Both the position numbers and the translations under genes were made by a program. Of a DNA stretch of 64,000 nt, positions 1 to 8,118 are shown in pieces. The stretch's first letter is position 1, and each line of letters opens with the position of its first letter. Source of the DNA: Acidobacteriota bacterium (GTDB lineage: Bacteria; Acidobacteriota; Terriglobia; Versatilivoradales; Versatilivoraceae); the NCBI GenBank assembly GCA_022826755.1, contig JAJDUG010000079.1, forward strand, positions 1 to 64,000, written 5' to 3'. The notes beneath the pieces are model-generated. The model had not been told where the DNA came from. It was given only the letters and a program-made list of their open reading frames with translations, and did not search any database.

Positions 1-535
1 CTCCTACGACGAGAAGCCGGGCATCCAGGCGGTGGGCGGGGTGGCGCCCGACTTGGCGCCCAAGCCGGGCCGGCATGGCTGCACCGGGCGCGACTACGAG
101 TACCGGCGGCACGGGACGCTGACGCTGATGGCCGGACTGGATCTGATGACCGGTCACGTGCACCGAGCGGTGGTGGAACGGCACCGGAGTCGGGAGTTTG
201 TGGCGTTCCTGCGGCAGTTGGACCGGGCCTATCCGCCGGGGGCACGCATCCGGCTGGTGCTTGATAACCATTCGGCGCATGTTTCCAAGGAGACCCTGGC
301 CTACCTGGCGACCATGGCGAACCGATTCGAGTTTGTCTTCACGCCCAAGCACGGGTCCTGGCTGAACGTGGTCGAGTCATTCTTCGCGAAGCTGACCAAC
401 ACGCTGTTGCGCGGGATGCGGGTGGAATCCAAGCAGGAGCTGCAGCAACGCATTGAAGGCTACATCGACCGGCTGAACGAAGACCCGGTTGTGTTCAAGT
501 GGACCTACAAGATGGACGAGATCTCCGTTGTGTAG
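1..535 (+). CDS. IS630-family transposase, 3' part (5' end outside window)
   Basis: The reading frame is already open at base 2 and ends at TAG 533-535, so only the C-terminal DDE catalytic half is present. All three catalytic positions are visible: the Asp of SYDEKPGIQ near the left edge, the Asp of LVLDNHSAH, and the Glu of HGSWLNVVESFF. The closing block RGMRVESKQELQQRIEGYID is typical of IS630/Tc1-mariner-like transposases, which insert at TA dinucleotides. The catalytic half shows no frameshift, so the copy may be intact, but its N-terminal helix-turn-helix lies outside. I could not place the right terminal inverted repeat with certainty. Confidence 0.88.
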   Translation, partial: SYDEKPGIQAVGGVAPDLAPKPGRHGCTGRDYEYRRHGTLTLMAGLDLMTGHVHRAVVERHRSREFVAFLRQLDRAYPPGARIRLVLDNHSAHVSKETLAYLATMANRFEFVFTPKHGSWLNVVESFFAKLTNTLLRGMRVESKQELQQRIEGYIDRLNEDPVVFKWTYKMDEISVV

Positions 536-876
536 ATGTTGATATGTTATTATGGAATCGTTCTACTAGACGATCTACACCAGGAGTTCGAAGGCCAGCT
601 TGGCCGCCGGCAATGCCGCCGATCCCCGCACCGTCCCGACAGCCGCAGCCACCTCCCGATGCGGCAGGGCCTTCATGTGTTGGGCAACGTGTTGTTGGAC
701 ACCCAGCACCGGTCCTATCCGGTCGCACGGGTTGTCGATCCCGCAATCGGTCTTCTGATTGATCTTTACTGTTGGCTCCGGCGGGAGATGGTCGCCGGCT
801 AGGCAGACCCCGCCTTTCCCCTTCCGCCCTTCGCCACCGGGGTCCAGAAGGACCGTCGCTCAGACGGACGGCCCCG
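536..876. other. Intergenic stretch between the transposase and the LRR gene
   Basis: No convincing gene is present. Short overlapping frames on both strands have no recognisable domain and no good ribosome binding site. It contains one copy (728-785) of a degenerate sequence repeated at 6704-6761, and probably includes the right end of the IS630-type element. Confidence 0.5.
728..785 (+). repeat. Degenerate direct repeat, copy A (partner 6704-6761)
   Basis: About 58 bases align by eye with 6704-6761 at roughly three quarters identity with one small gap. Both end in the same 15-base stretch GTTGGCTCCGGCGGG. The two copies lie in the same orientation and bracket the LRR and relic region. The origin is unknown: it could be an insertion-sequence end or a dispersed intergenic repeat. 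Confidence 0.5.
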
Positions 877-3800
877 CTACGGCTGAGCCGGCAGGTAGGC
901 GCCGTCGCCGCTGCGCTGTCCAGGGGCCCCGCCGTCGTTGATCACTCCGTAGGCCAGGAAGGGGTTGTTGCCGGAGATCTTCGTGATCCGCACATAGCCT
1001 TGGGTGGTTTCCGGAGCGTAGCCGGCCAGGATGCTGTTGATCTGATACCAGCCCCCGGCCTCAACCCTCAGGCCGGTCACGGTGTTGGCTAACGTCCCCG
1101 TCAGGCGGTGACTGCCGAGATCCACCGACGGCGTTCCGTCGTAGATGTCCAGTTGAAAAACACTGGGACTCCCGTCGACTTCTCCGGTGTTGACCAGCGC
1201 CAGGTTCGACCGGTTCTCCTCGTTCTGCTGCAACCCGTACACCCAGGCGCTGTTGCCGAAGGCCTCCCCGTAGGGCACCGCGTTGTAGAAGACGCCGTAC
1301 CGCCCACCACCTCCGGGCGAGCTTGTCCGGGCTCCGATCGCAATGCCGCTCATGTCCCCCTCCGCCACTGTGGCGAACAATGCCCCGGCGAAGGTCTGTC
1401 CGGAGGGGCCAATCCCGGGCGTGCCTATCTTGCGCATCATCTCCACTATGTTGGGGACAATCACCTGCTGGCCGGGTTGAAAGTTCCATTCCACGACGGC
1501 CGTCTTGTCAGGAGTCTGCACAGCTTCAGCTCTGAAGCGGAAAGTCACCATCTTGGGCACGTTTGAAAAGTTGGTCACCATCAGTTCGCTGGTGAAGACG
1601 TTCGTTTCGACGATGACCGGCAAGGTCTGTCCCATGGCTCCTGCCAGCGAACCCTCCCGGACCGCAGAGACAAAGGAGCCGTCCGAGTTGGCCTGGTCGT
1701 TGATGACGCCGTAAGCGTAGAACGGCGCCGTCCCCTCTACCCGTTCCACCCTGGCGTAGCCCTGGGTGAAACCGGCCCTCTCCAACAGCCCCGAATACTG
1801 ATGGAACCCTCCCGGCGCCAGGGTCACGTCCTCCAACACGCGGGGACCCCCACCGTCTACATCTCCAGAGAATACCGTCGTCCTCAATGTGACCGCACCG
1901 TCTCCCGAGTTCCCCATATTCTGAAAGGCCAGGTTGGAGCGGTCCTGTTCGTTCTGGCGCAGGCCGCACACGTACACGGCTTCGTCGCCAAAACCGGTCT
2001 CTGCGGGAATCGCCGGGTAGGCCAGGCCGGCGCGGCCCTCGGGGACCGGCGTAGTGGTCCGCACCGTGACGGCCACGTCGGAGGATGAAAAGCCTCTGAA
2101 CCCTACCCGTAAGGTCCCGATCTGATCCTCGGTGGCGAGAATGGTGGCGCCCCGGTTGCCCCCGCTCTTGATGGGATCGATGGCACTGAGGGCGAAAGTG
2201 GCGAAAGTGCGGATCCGGCCACCCCCGGTCTTAATGTAGCCGATGGCATTGGGAATGATCTTTTGCTCTCCCGGATGCAGAATGTCACTAACGACGCTGC
2301 TTCCCCCTCCAATATGGGCCGTATAGGTAAGACTCAGGTTTGCCGACACGGTTCCTCGATTGGTCAAGGTCAGCTCCGAGGTAAAGAAGGACTTGTTTCT
2401 CCCGGCAGCACTGAGGATCACCGGAACAAAGGCTGTCGAGCTGGAGTAGTCCTGATCCCGGAGTTCCCCGATGCCGTCCAGCCACTCCCGGAGGGCCATG
2501 TCAGACGGAACGCTCAGACCGGGATTTCCATAAAAGTAGAAATACTCCAGCGTCAGGTTGGTGAAGCTCTCAGGGATGGGCCCGGTCAGTTGGTTGTTGC
2601 CGAGACTCAGTGCACTGAGGCCGGAGAGATTGCCCAACTCCGGGGGGATGGGTCCCGTCAGGTGGTTGCCGGAAAGATTCAGCGACCTGAGGCTGGAGAG
2701 ATTGCCCAACTCCGCAGGAATCGGGCCCGTCAGGCGGTTGTTATAGAGACTCAGCTGCGTGAGGTAGGAGAGCTTGCCCAACTCCAAGGGAATGGGGCCT
2801 GTTAGGCGGTTGTCGGAGAGATCCAGTCCCAAGAGGCTGGAGAGGTTGCCTAACTCCGAAGGAATGGGGCCTGTTAGGCGGTTGTTGTAGAGACTCAGAC
2901 CCCGGAGGCTCGTAAGCTTGCCTAACTCCAGAGGAATCGGGCCCGTCAGGTGGTTGCGGCTGAGGCTCAGAGTCCAGAGGCTGGAAGGGTCGCCCAACTC
3001 TGGAGGAATGGGGCCCATCAGGCGGTTGTCGGAGAGATGCAGATCCGTGAGGTTGGAGAGGTTGCCTAACTCCGAAGGAATGGGGCCCGTCAGGCGGTTG
3101 TCGGAGAGATCCAGATCCGTGAGGCTGGAGAGGTTGCCTAACTCCGAAGGAATGGGGCCCGTCAGGCGGTTGTTGTTAAGATTCAGCACCCTGAGACTCA
3201 AGAGATTGCCTATCTCGGGGGGAATCGATCCCTCCAATCCCACTTCATAAGACGAGCCTGATTCAGAGACCCACTGTGGATTGTTTGAGACATACAGATG
3301 GGTGAGATTGACAAGGTTGCCCAGCTCGGCGGGGATGTCCCCCGTCAGGTAGTTGTAGGAGAGAAATAGATCCGTGAGGCTGGAGAGGTTGCCCAACTCC
3401 GAAGGAATGGGGCCCGTCAGGCGGTTGTTATAGAGACTCAGCACCCTGAGGCCGGAGAGCTTGCCCAACTCTGGAGGAATGCCGTCCGTCAGGTAGTTGT
3501 CGGCGAGATCTAGGTACACGAGGTTGGAGAGGTTGCCCAGCTCGGGGGGAATGGGTCCCGCCAGTTCGTTGCCGATGAGGTTCAGCTCCGTGACGCGGCC
3601 ATCGCGGACGGTGATGCCATCCCATTCGTCGAGCGGCTCATCGGATAACCAATTCTCGTTGCGTTCCCAATTGGGTCCATCGGTGGCATTGTAGAGGGCC
3701 ACCAGCGCCTGCCTGTCCCCCTCGTGGACCCCAGTCGGGGCTCGGAGATCTTCGATGCCGTCGAGCCACGCCAGTAGATCGGCATCCTCCGGAAGGGTCA

Positions 3801-4941
3801 GATCGGGGTTCCCATCCAAGTGCAAAACCTCCAATGTCAGGTTGGCGAAACTCTGGGGAATGGTGCCTATGAGTTGGTTGCCATTGAGATACAGCACTCT
3901 AAGGCTGGAGAGGTTGCCAATTTGAGTGGGGATGGCCCCTGTCAGTTGGTTATTGGAGAGATTCAGCGTTTGGAGGCTGGAGAGATTGCCCAACTCGACG
4001 GGAATGGGCCCCGTCAGTTGGTTGTCGGCAAGCCACAGCTTCCTGAGGCTGGAGAGGTCACCCAACTCCGAAGGAATGGGTCCCGTCAATTGATTGCGTT
4101 CGAAGTATAGATCCGTGAGGCTGGAGAGACTGCCCAGTTCCGAAGGTATCAGTCCGGCAAGTTGGTTGTCGGAGAGATACAATTGCCCGAGGTTGGAGAG
4201 ATTGCCCAGCTCGGCGGGGATAGGTCCCGCCAGGTAATTGTTGTAGAGAATTAGTTCCACGAGGCTGGAAAGCGTGCCCAACTCGGCAGGGATGGGTCCC
4301 GTTAGGTGGTTGCTGGCCAGCCACAGCGCCTTAAGGCTGGAAAGGTCGCCCAACTCCGGAGGAAGGGGTCCGGTCAGTTGGTTGTCGAAGAGATACAGTT
4401 GCCCAAGGTTGGAGAGGTTGCCCAACTCGGCAGGGATGGGTCCCGTCAGTTGGTTGTTGTTGAGAAAAAGCCCCCTGAGGTTGGAGAGGTTGCCAATTTG
4501 GGTGGGGATGGCCCCTGTCAGTTGGTTAATGGAGAGACGCAGCGTTTGGAGGCTGGAGAGATTGCCCAACTCGGCGGGAATGGGCCCCGTCAGTTGGTTG
4601 TCGGCAAGCCACAGCTTCCTGAGGCTGGAGAGGTCACCCAACTCGGCAGGGATGGGTCCCGTCAATTGGTTGTTGAATAGAACTACCTCTGTAACGCGCC
4701 CATCGCTGACGGTGACGCCGTGCCAATCCTTGAGCGGCTCATCGCTCAACCAGTTCTCGTTGTCTTCCCAATTCGCGCCATCGGTGGCGTTGTAGAGCGC
4801 TACGAGTGCCTGCTTGTCCCCGGCGTGGTCCTGAGCCTGGGCCTCGCCCCCCGGACCCATCGTCGCGACACTGGCCAGCAGGAACGACAGCACGGTTTGG
4901 AATTTGAATCGGTGCAGGCGGGATGAGTTCTCTTTGTTCAT
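877..4941 (-). CDS. Giant secreted leucine-rich-repeat surface protein, 1354 aa
   Basis: It starts with a signal peptide (about residues 1-37, ending AQAQD). It then has two LRR lobes, each opened by the same cap (ALVALYNATDG.NWE.NENWLSDEPL, a plant-type LRRNT analogue). Lobe 1 has about 12 and lobe 2 about 14 repeats of 24 residues with the consensus LTGPIPAELGNLSSLxxLxL. Each lobe closes with a degenerate ESF/QSFxNLTLE repeat. Lobe 2 carries a short insertion (about 14 residues, PQWVSESGSSYEVG) in one repeat. The last ~480 residues hold a tandemly duplicated module (about 870-1105 and 1110-1354) with matching motifs FFTSELTLTNRG / VFTSELMVTNFSN and GLRQNEQDRSNLAFQN / GLQQNEENRSNLALVN. Plant-type LRRs in bacteria are usually cell-surface binding proteins; the ligand is unknown. 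The ATG at 4939-4941 was chosen because it gives a clean signal peptide. Confidence 0.9.
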   Translation of the reverse strand: MNKENSSRLHRFKFQTVLSFLLASVATMGPGGEAQAQDHAGDKQALVALYNATDGANWEDNENWLSDEPLKDWHGVTVSDGRVTEVVLFNNQLTGPIPAELGDLSSLRKLWLADNQLTGPIPAELGNLSSLQTLRLSINQLTGAIPTQIGNLSNLRGLFLNNNQLTGPIPAELGNLSNLGQLYLFDNQLTGPLPPELGDLSSLKALWLASNHLTGPIPAELGTLSSLVELILYNNYLAGPIPAELGNLSNLGQLYLSDNQLAGLIPSELGSLSSLTDLYFERNQLTGPIPSELGDLSSLRKLWLADNQLTGPIPVELGNLSSLQTLNLSNNQLTGAIPTQIGNLSSLRVLYLNGNQLIGTIPQSFANLTLEVLHLDGNPDLTLPEDADLLAWLDGIEDLRAPTGVHEGDRQALVALYNATDGPNWERNENWLSDEPLDEWDGITVRDGRVTELNLIGNELAGPIPPELGNLSNLVYLDLADNYLTDGIPPELGKLSGLRVLSLYNNRLTGPIPSELGNLSSLTDLFLSYNYLTGDIPAELGNLVNLTHLYVSNNPQWVSESGSSYEVGLEGSIPPEIGNLLSLRVLNLNNNRLTGPIPSELGNLSSLTDLDLSDNRLTGPIPSELGNLSNLTDLHLSDNRLMGPIPPELGDPSSLWTLSLSRNHLTGPIPLELGKLTSLRGLSLYNNRLTGPIPSELGNLSSLLGLDLSDNRLTGPIPLELGKLSYLTQLSLYNNRLTGPIPAELGNLSSLRSLNLSGNHLTGPIPPELGNLSGLSALSLGNNQLTGPIPESFTNLTLEYFYFYGNPGLSVPSDMALREWLDGIGELRDQDYSSSTAFVPVILSAAGRNKSFFTSELTLTNRGTVSANLSLTYTAHIGGGSSVVSDILHPGEQKIIPNAIGYIKTGGGRIRTFATFALSAIDPIKSGGNRGATILATEDQIGTLRVGFRGFSSSDVAVTVRTTTPVPEGRAGLAYPAIPAETGFGDEAVYVCGLRQNEQDRSNLAFQNMGNSGDGAVTLRTTVFSGDVDGGGPRVLEDVTLAPGGFHQYSGLLERAGFTQGYARVERVEGTAPFYAYGVINDQANSDGSFVSAVREGSLAGAMGQTLPVIVETNVFTSELMVTNFSNVPKMVTFRFRAEAVQTPDKTAVVEWNFQPGQQVIVPNIVEMMRKIGTPGIGPSGQTFAGALFATVAEGDMSGIAIGARTSSPGGGGRYGVFYNAVPYGEAFGNSAWVYGLQQNEENRSNLALVNTGEVDGSPSVFQLDIYDGTPSVDLGSHRLTGTLANTVTGLRVEAGGWYQINSILAGYAPETTQGYVRITKISGNNPFLAYGVINDGGAPGQRSGDGAYLPAQP
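1500..4700 (-). repeat. 72-bp coding tandem repeat array (LRR)
   Basis: Within about 2570-4700 the DNA repeats with a 72-base period that matches the 24-residue LRR unit. Neighbouring units are often almost identical at the nucleotide level (for example around 3061-3170). Such an array can expand or contract by recombination. The part from 1500 to about 2500 encodes the non-LRR C-terminal module and is only a two-fold repeat at protein level. Confidence 0.75.
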
Positions 4942-5292
4942 TTGGGTAATGTCCCAAGGAGTTGTGCAGTAGCTGCTACATAGCTTACAGATGGAAGAGC
5001 ATTGAGCTTATCAGAAAAATTTGCGGTCATAAGTCGGCGCAAACTCTGCTCATTGATTGAGTCTACGGGTGCAGACCAGGGACCGCTCGACGACCTCGGT
5101 AATGGTCGGGTTTCAGTATTTGCTGCTTCTGGCCCGGACAGTGATGGTGAGTCCGACGGGGTCGGGGGCAGGGCCTTGGGATTGCAACCTGCATCCAGAC
5201 TTCCCCAGGAGCTATCGGGGAGGCGGGTAGGTCTCCAGCCCTCGATGGGCGCAGGCGAAGGCGTCGGAGTGTGATCGGCGGCGGCAGGGGAT
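4942..5292. other. Intergenic stretch upstream of the LRR gene
   Basis: It holds the promoter region of the minus-strand LRR gene, but I see no clear -10/-35 pair. A plus-strand frame at 5002-5274 (90 codons) and a minus-strand frame at 4938-5408 are open but match nothing I know. The plus frame is in phase with the VMO-I-like ORF that follows and is separated from it by TGA 5272-5274, so it could be the broken 5' part of that gene. Confidence 0.4.
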
Positions 5293-5661
5293 TTGGGACT
5301 GAGGCCGATTAAGACATCGGAATTATTGAAGTCAACCGAGATACAGATTGACGCGATTTCAAGTAGCTTATTGACACACACGGACTTTATTGATCGTGTC
5401 AACGGCATGGACGAATTTAAGAAGTTTCCTAGACACGACCCCGTGCGGATCGAAGTTAATGGAGGTGCACGTTGGGGTAGTTGGCGCGAAGCGTCATACT
5501 GTCCTCCGAACTACTATGTTTGCGGATTGAGCCAAAGAGTAGAAGGCCGTCAAGGAAGAGGAGACGACACAGCCTTGAATAGTGTCGCGTTGGAGTGCTG
5601 TCCGCTGTTTGATGGAGCCTCGCAGGCTGAGGTTGCGGGGCAGATGGGTACTACGGATTGA
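5293..5661 (+). CDS. VMO-I-like (vitelline membrane outer layer I) domain protein, short
   Basis: The 122-aa product contains WGSWREASYCPPNYYVCGL, then QRVEGRQGRGDDTALNSVAL and ECCP. This is the signature of one beta-prism repeat of the VMO-I family: W-G-x-W ... Cys-Pro ... a G-x-x-x-x-V-E turn, QG-x-GDDTALN, then a Cys pair. Eukaryotic and bacterial VMO-I proteins normally have three such repeats (about 160-190 residues), so this copy holds only one. It starts at a TTG (5293) with no strong ribosome binding site and has no obvious signal peptide, so it is probably truncated or a decayed remnant. The function of bacterial VMO-I proteins is not established; carbohydrate binding is suspected from the fold. 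Confidence 0.55.
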   Translation: MGLRPIKTSELLKSTEIQIDAISSSLLTHTDFIDRVNGMDEFKKFPRHDPVRIEVNGGARWGSWREASYCPPNYYVCGLSQRVEGRQGRGDDTALNSVALECCPLFDGASQAEVAGQMGTTD

Positions 5662-6310
5662 CTTTCGGAAAGTTGCTGATAAGCCATCCCGATGGATTCA
5701 CTTGGCACTATCCGCCCCTGTCACTTCCCGGTGAGTAGGTTGGTCAGGCTATCTTGGGTACAGAAGAAGTTCCCGCTTGGACAGATAAAACGCACCATAC
5801 TTAAGTGGCCGGTTGCAAGGCAAGCTGGACTGTCGAAGTCTTTGCGGTCACTGGGGACCAGCACCATCTCGACCGCACCCGGTGCGTTCTACAGACCTGA
5901 ACACCCCGGGACCCAGGCGTGGTCACGCCAGCGGCGGCCCTCCGGCAAGCCATCGCTGATGCCGATTGGGACACGGGCGAACGCGATGGCGGCCTCGACG
6001 CCCTCATGGATAAATTCGACCAAACGGTCGACGATTTCCGTCTCCGGGGGTCAAGCAGATGCCGCCGTATGGGTGAAACGGTTACAACCTGACGATGTTC
6101 ACCCAGCCGTTTCATGATTTCGACACCCACAACGCCTTTCTCTCAGAGGGCGGGGCCGTCTTCGCTGTGGTTGGAGACTCTCACGAAACGCCGCACTGGA
6201 CGCGGGACAACATGGAATTCCCGCGTCTGATGCGGCAAAGCGAAGCGAGGCTGCGCCTCGCGTGTCCCCACTCGCCTGGTGCGGTGGCGCGCCGCACAAG
6301 AGGGGTGCTG

Positions 6311-6421
6311 GTGGTGAGAGTGGCCCCCGTCTATTGACTGCTAGTGCGGCATCGGGGAGGGTTAGCCGTTTCACTTCACAGTTCACGGTTAACCCTCTCC
6401 TCGGAGGGTCGCTCTCACCAC
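6311..6421. repeat. Nested inverted repeats (hairpin)
   Basis: An inner 13-bp stem (6357-6369 with 6385-6397, one G-T mismatch that would be a wobble pair in RNA) encloses a 15-base loop. It lies inside an outer 10-bp inverted repeat (6311-6320 with 6412-6421). There is no T-run after the stem, so it is not a classic terminator. It could be the end structure of a small mobile element; the neighbouring IS256 relic fits that idea. Confidence 0.5.
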
Positions 6422-6472
6422 AGAGATCCCTGTCGGAAGGCCGTCGAACCGATGAGGAAGCCGGGGAGGCCA

Positions 6473-6640
6473 CATCGACCATAGGCAGTGTGCCATGCGC
6501 ACGAAAACTCCGACTCAGGCAGCAACAGCCCGAAAGTGATGCGGGTCGAAAAGGGTGCCGTCGAGATGGCCCTCGTCCCGCGTCGACGACGATCCGTTCG
6601 ACCCTCTCATACAACCGGGCGACTCAGGTTTTCATTCGAT
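6473..6640 (+). pseudogene. IS256 (mutator)-family transposase remnant, frameshifted
   Basis: In the frame running through 6488, the peptide HAHENSDSGSNSPKVMRVEK followed by GAVEMA matches the conserved start of IS256 transposases (GNSRNG..KTV.T..G..E...PRDR). After about base 6570 the continuing similarity (RVDDDPFDPLIQ, compare PRDRDGSFDPLI) moves to the next frame, so a frameshift lies there. An upstream in-frame TAG also breaks the 5' side, and nothing after 6640 resembles the DDE domain. Only a scrap of the gene is left. Confidence 0.5.
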
Positions 6641-6703
6641 GAGCCGCACAGCCTCAGCATGCTGCTACCTTGTCAGCTCATCCCTGAGGGACGCACTGCC
6701 GTA

Positions 6704-6761
6704 CGGTTGCCGTCCCGGCAATCGTTACTTTCGATTGAGCTTTGCAGTTGGCTCCGGCGGG
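6704..6761 (+). repeat. Degenerate direct repeat, copy B (partner 728-785)
   Basis: Second copy of the ~58-base sequence described at 728-785, in the same orientation and ending in the identical 15-base stretch. Confidence 0.5.
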
Positions 6762-6966
6762 GGCTTTCTGCTTCCTGTTTTTTCGCCTTTTTCTGAGTGC
6801 CTGTGGAAAACCGGTTCCAAAAACCGCTTCCCGCGCGCGTATCTAGGGGGGGGAAACCCTCTGAGAGCGAAATTCGGGCCTGGGAGTGCTTTTGAGGTAT
6901 TCTGTGCGCCGTAGGCCGAGAAACGACAGCCTGGCCGCCAAAGCGCAAGAATTTAGGGGGTGTCTG

Positions 6967-7212
6967 ATGGAAATCATGTTCAGTTACGAACGAGATGTCC
7001 GGGAGACAAAACCCGACAAGAACCAGCGTAGAAAAGCCCGCTTTCGCAAAGGTTGGTGGGACGCCCTAGCGGCCATTAGTGACCCAAAGAATGGGTACAC
7101 CGTGGCGACGCTTAAACGGCTTACTTGGCAAAACCTGGGCTTTCGTTTCGGAAGCTTTTTTGGTCGAGCGACCAACTGTCAGATTAACAAGCTATACGAT
7201 TTGGTGCGTTGA
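6967..7212 (+). CDS. Conserved hypothetical protein, 81 aa
   Basis: I chose ATG 6967 because the run AGGGGG lies 7-12 bases upstream; the frame is open further 5' but that part looks non-coding. The product is small and basic (MEIMFSYERDVRETKPDKNQ at the start) and ends with TLKRLTWQNLGFRFGSFFG and a Cys-containing tail. The block L-T-W-x-N-L-G-x-R-x-G-x-x-F-G recalls short uncharacterised proteins found beside restriction and HNH-type genes, but I cannot name the family. It stands alone here, just before a toxin-antitoxin pair. Confidence 0.6.
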   Translation: MEIMFSYERDVRETKPDKNQRRKARFRKGWWDALAAISDPKNGYTVATLKRLTWQNLGFRFGSFFGRATNCQINKLYDLVR

Positions 7213-7345
7213 ACAACAGCCGAATCAAGCTACTCGGAGTTGAACCCGGGCGGCAAGAACTCCAACCCCATATTTCTGCTTCAACTCGTTGTCAATCTTT
7301 TTGGCGTAGCAGGGCGCCGGTTCAGCCGTGGCAATGGATCGATGT

Positions 7346-7370
7346 GTGATGCATGATGTGCTAGCATCAC
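7346..7370. promoter_or_regulatory. Candidate VapB operator (GTGATGC-N11-GCATCAC)
   Basis: A perfect 7-bp inverted repeat with an 11-base spacer sits 31-55 bases before the vapB start codon. VapB-VapC complexes usually bind inverted repeats of this size over their own promoter. The match to that arrangement is seen in sequence; binding is inferred. Confidence 0.45.
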
Positions 7371-7400
7371 GCTTTGCTGCCTTCCGGCCGGGACTCATCC

Positions 7401-7652
7401 ATGCGAACCACTTTGAATATCGACGACGATCTGCTGATCGCCGTCAAGGAAGTCGCGCGACGCGAGTCAAAGTCAGCCGGGGCGGTGGTGTCGAACCTGC
7501 TCCGGCAATCGCTGGCGCGCGGCGGTCGGGACGGCCCGGAGGTCCAGGCGGACGAACCCGGGGCCGAGTTCGGCTTTCGCCCGTTCCCCAAGCGTGGGGG
7601 CCTCCTCACCAACGAATTGATCGACCGGCTGCGAGAAGAGACGGGCGACTGA
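7401..7652 (+). CDS. vapB: VapB-type ribbon-helix-helix antitoxin
   Basis: 83 aa starting MRTTLNIDDDLLIAVKEVAR. The N-terminal beta strand plus two helices (residues 1-38) are a ribbon-helix-helix DNA-binding domain. The C-terminal part (RPFPKRGGLLTNELIDRLRE) is the kind of flexible tail that wraps the toxin. Start ATG 7401 begins exactly at the RHH strand. Its TGA (7650-7652) overlaps the vapC ATG by one base, so the two genes are translationally coupled. It should neutralise VapC and repress the operon through the 7346-7370 palindrome. Confidence 0.85.
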   Translation: MRTTLNIDDDLLIAVKEVARRESKSAGAVVSNLLRQSLARGGRDGPEVQADEPGAEFGFRPFPKRGGLLTNELIDRLREETGD

Positions 7653-8080
7653 TGCGTGCGCTGTTGGATGTGAACGTGCTGATCGCCTTGCCGGATGCCG
7701 AACACCTGCACCACGAGTCGGCCAGGCGGTGGCTCAGGGACAACGTCCGGCATGGTTGGGCGACCTGCCCAATCACCCGGAACGGGTGTCTGAGGATCAT
7801 GGCGCACCCAGCCTACCCGAATCGCTTGTCGGCGCCTCTCGTCGCCCAACGGCTCCATGAAGCAACGGCCACCGACTATCATCGATTCTGGCCCGATGAC
7901 GTCAGCCTGTTGCACCCGGACGTTGCCGACTGGAGTCAGGTCATCGGCTCCAACCAGATCACCGATGTTTATCTCTTGGCGCTCGCCGTCGGAAACAAGG
8001 GCCGATTTGTAACATTTGACGCCCGCATCGCGCCGGGCACGGTTCCCGGGACTGGCGATCGGCGCTATGGCGTGATTTAA
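7652..8080 (+). CDS. vapC: VapC-type PIN-domain ribonuclease toxin
   Basis: 142 aa PIN domain, a Mg-dependent endoribonuclease that in this family usually cuts tRNA or rRNA. Asp6 (LLDVNVLI), Asp105 (ITDVYLLALA) and Asp123 (TFDARI) are the expected metal-binding acidic residues. The segment CPITRNGCLRIM is where many relatives have an acidic residue (TENG); here it is Arg-Asn, a substitution worth noting, although variants are known in this subfamily. The start ATG overlaps the vapB stop by one base. The gene is full length and looks active. Confidence 0.87.
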   Translation: MRALLDVNVLIALPDAEHLHHESARRWLRDNVRHGWATCPITRNGCLRIMAHPAYPNRLSAPLVAQRLHEATATDYHRFWPDDVSLLHPDVADWSQVIGSNQITDVYLLALAVGNKGRFVTFDARIAPGTVPGTGDRRYGVI

Positions 8081-8118
8081 TCTGCCGGATGTAGCCTCAA
8101 CTAAAGACGCTTACCGCC

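Larger units (their letters stand above)
5662..6966. other. Gene-poor relic region
   Basis: About 1.3 kb without an intact gene. It contains nested inverted repeats (6311-6421), an IS256-type transposase remnant (about 6473-6640) and repeat copy B (6704-6761). Between 5811 and 6100, frames such as the one reading WTVEVFAVTGDQHH and later TPAAALRQAIADADWDTGE look coding-like but are interrupted by stops. They may be the relic of another gene that I cannot identify. Confidence 0.45.

Noticed and set aside
2570-4700. Regularly spaced near-identical repeats resembling a CRISPR array
   Set aside because: The 72-base period is the 24-residue LRR unit of an open frame; there are no unique spacers of constant size and no cas genes.
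877-4941. Eukaryotic contamination because of plant-type LRRs
   Set aside because: The gene is intronless with a bacterial signal peptide and sits between bacterial genes; plant-type LRRs are known in bacteria.
4938-5408. 156-codon minus-strand frame upstream of the LRR gene
   Set aside because: No recognisable domain, overlaps the VMO-I-like ORF on the other strand, and the composition is low-complexity Pro/Ser in part.
5692-6117. 141-codon plus-strand frame in the relic zone
   Set aside because: No good start, no domain, and better-looking peptides occur in other frames with stops, so it is probably not translated.
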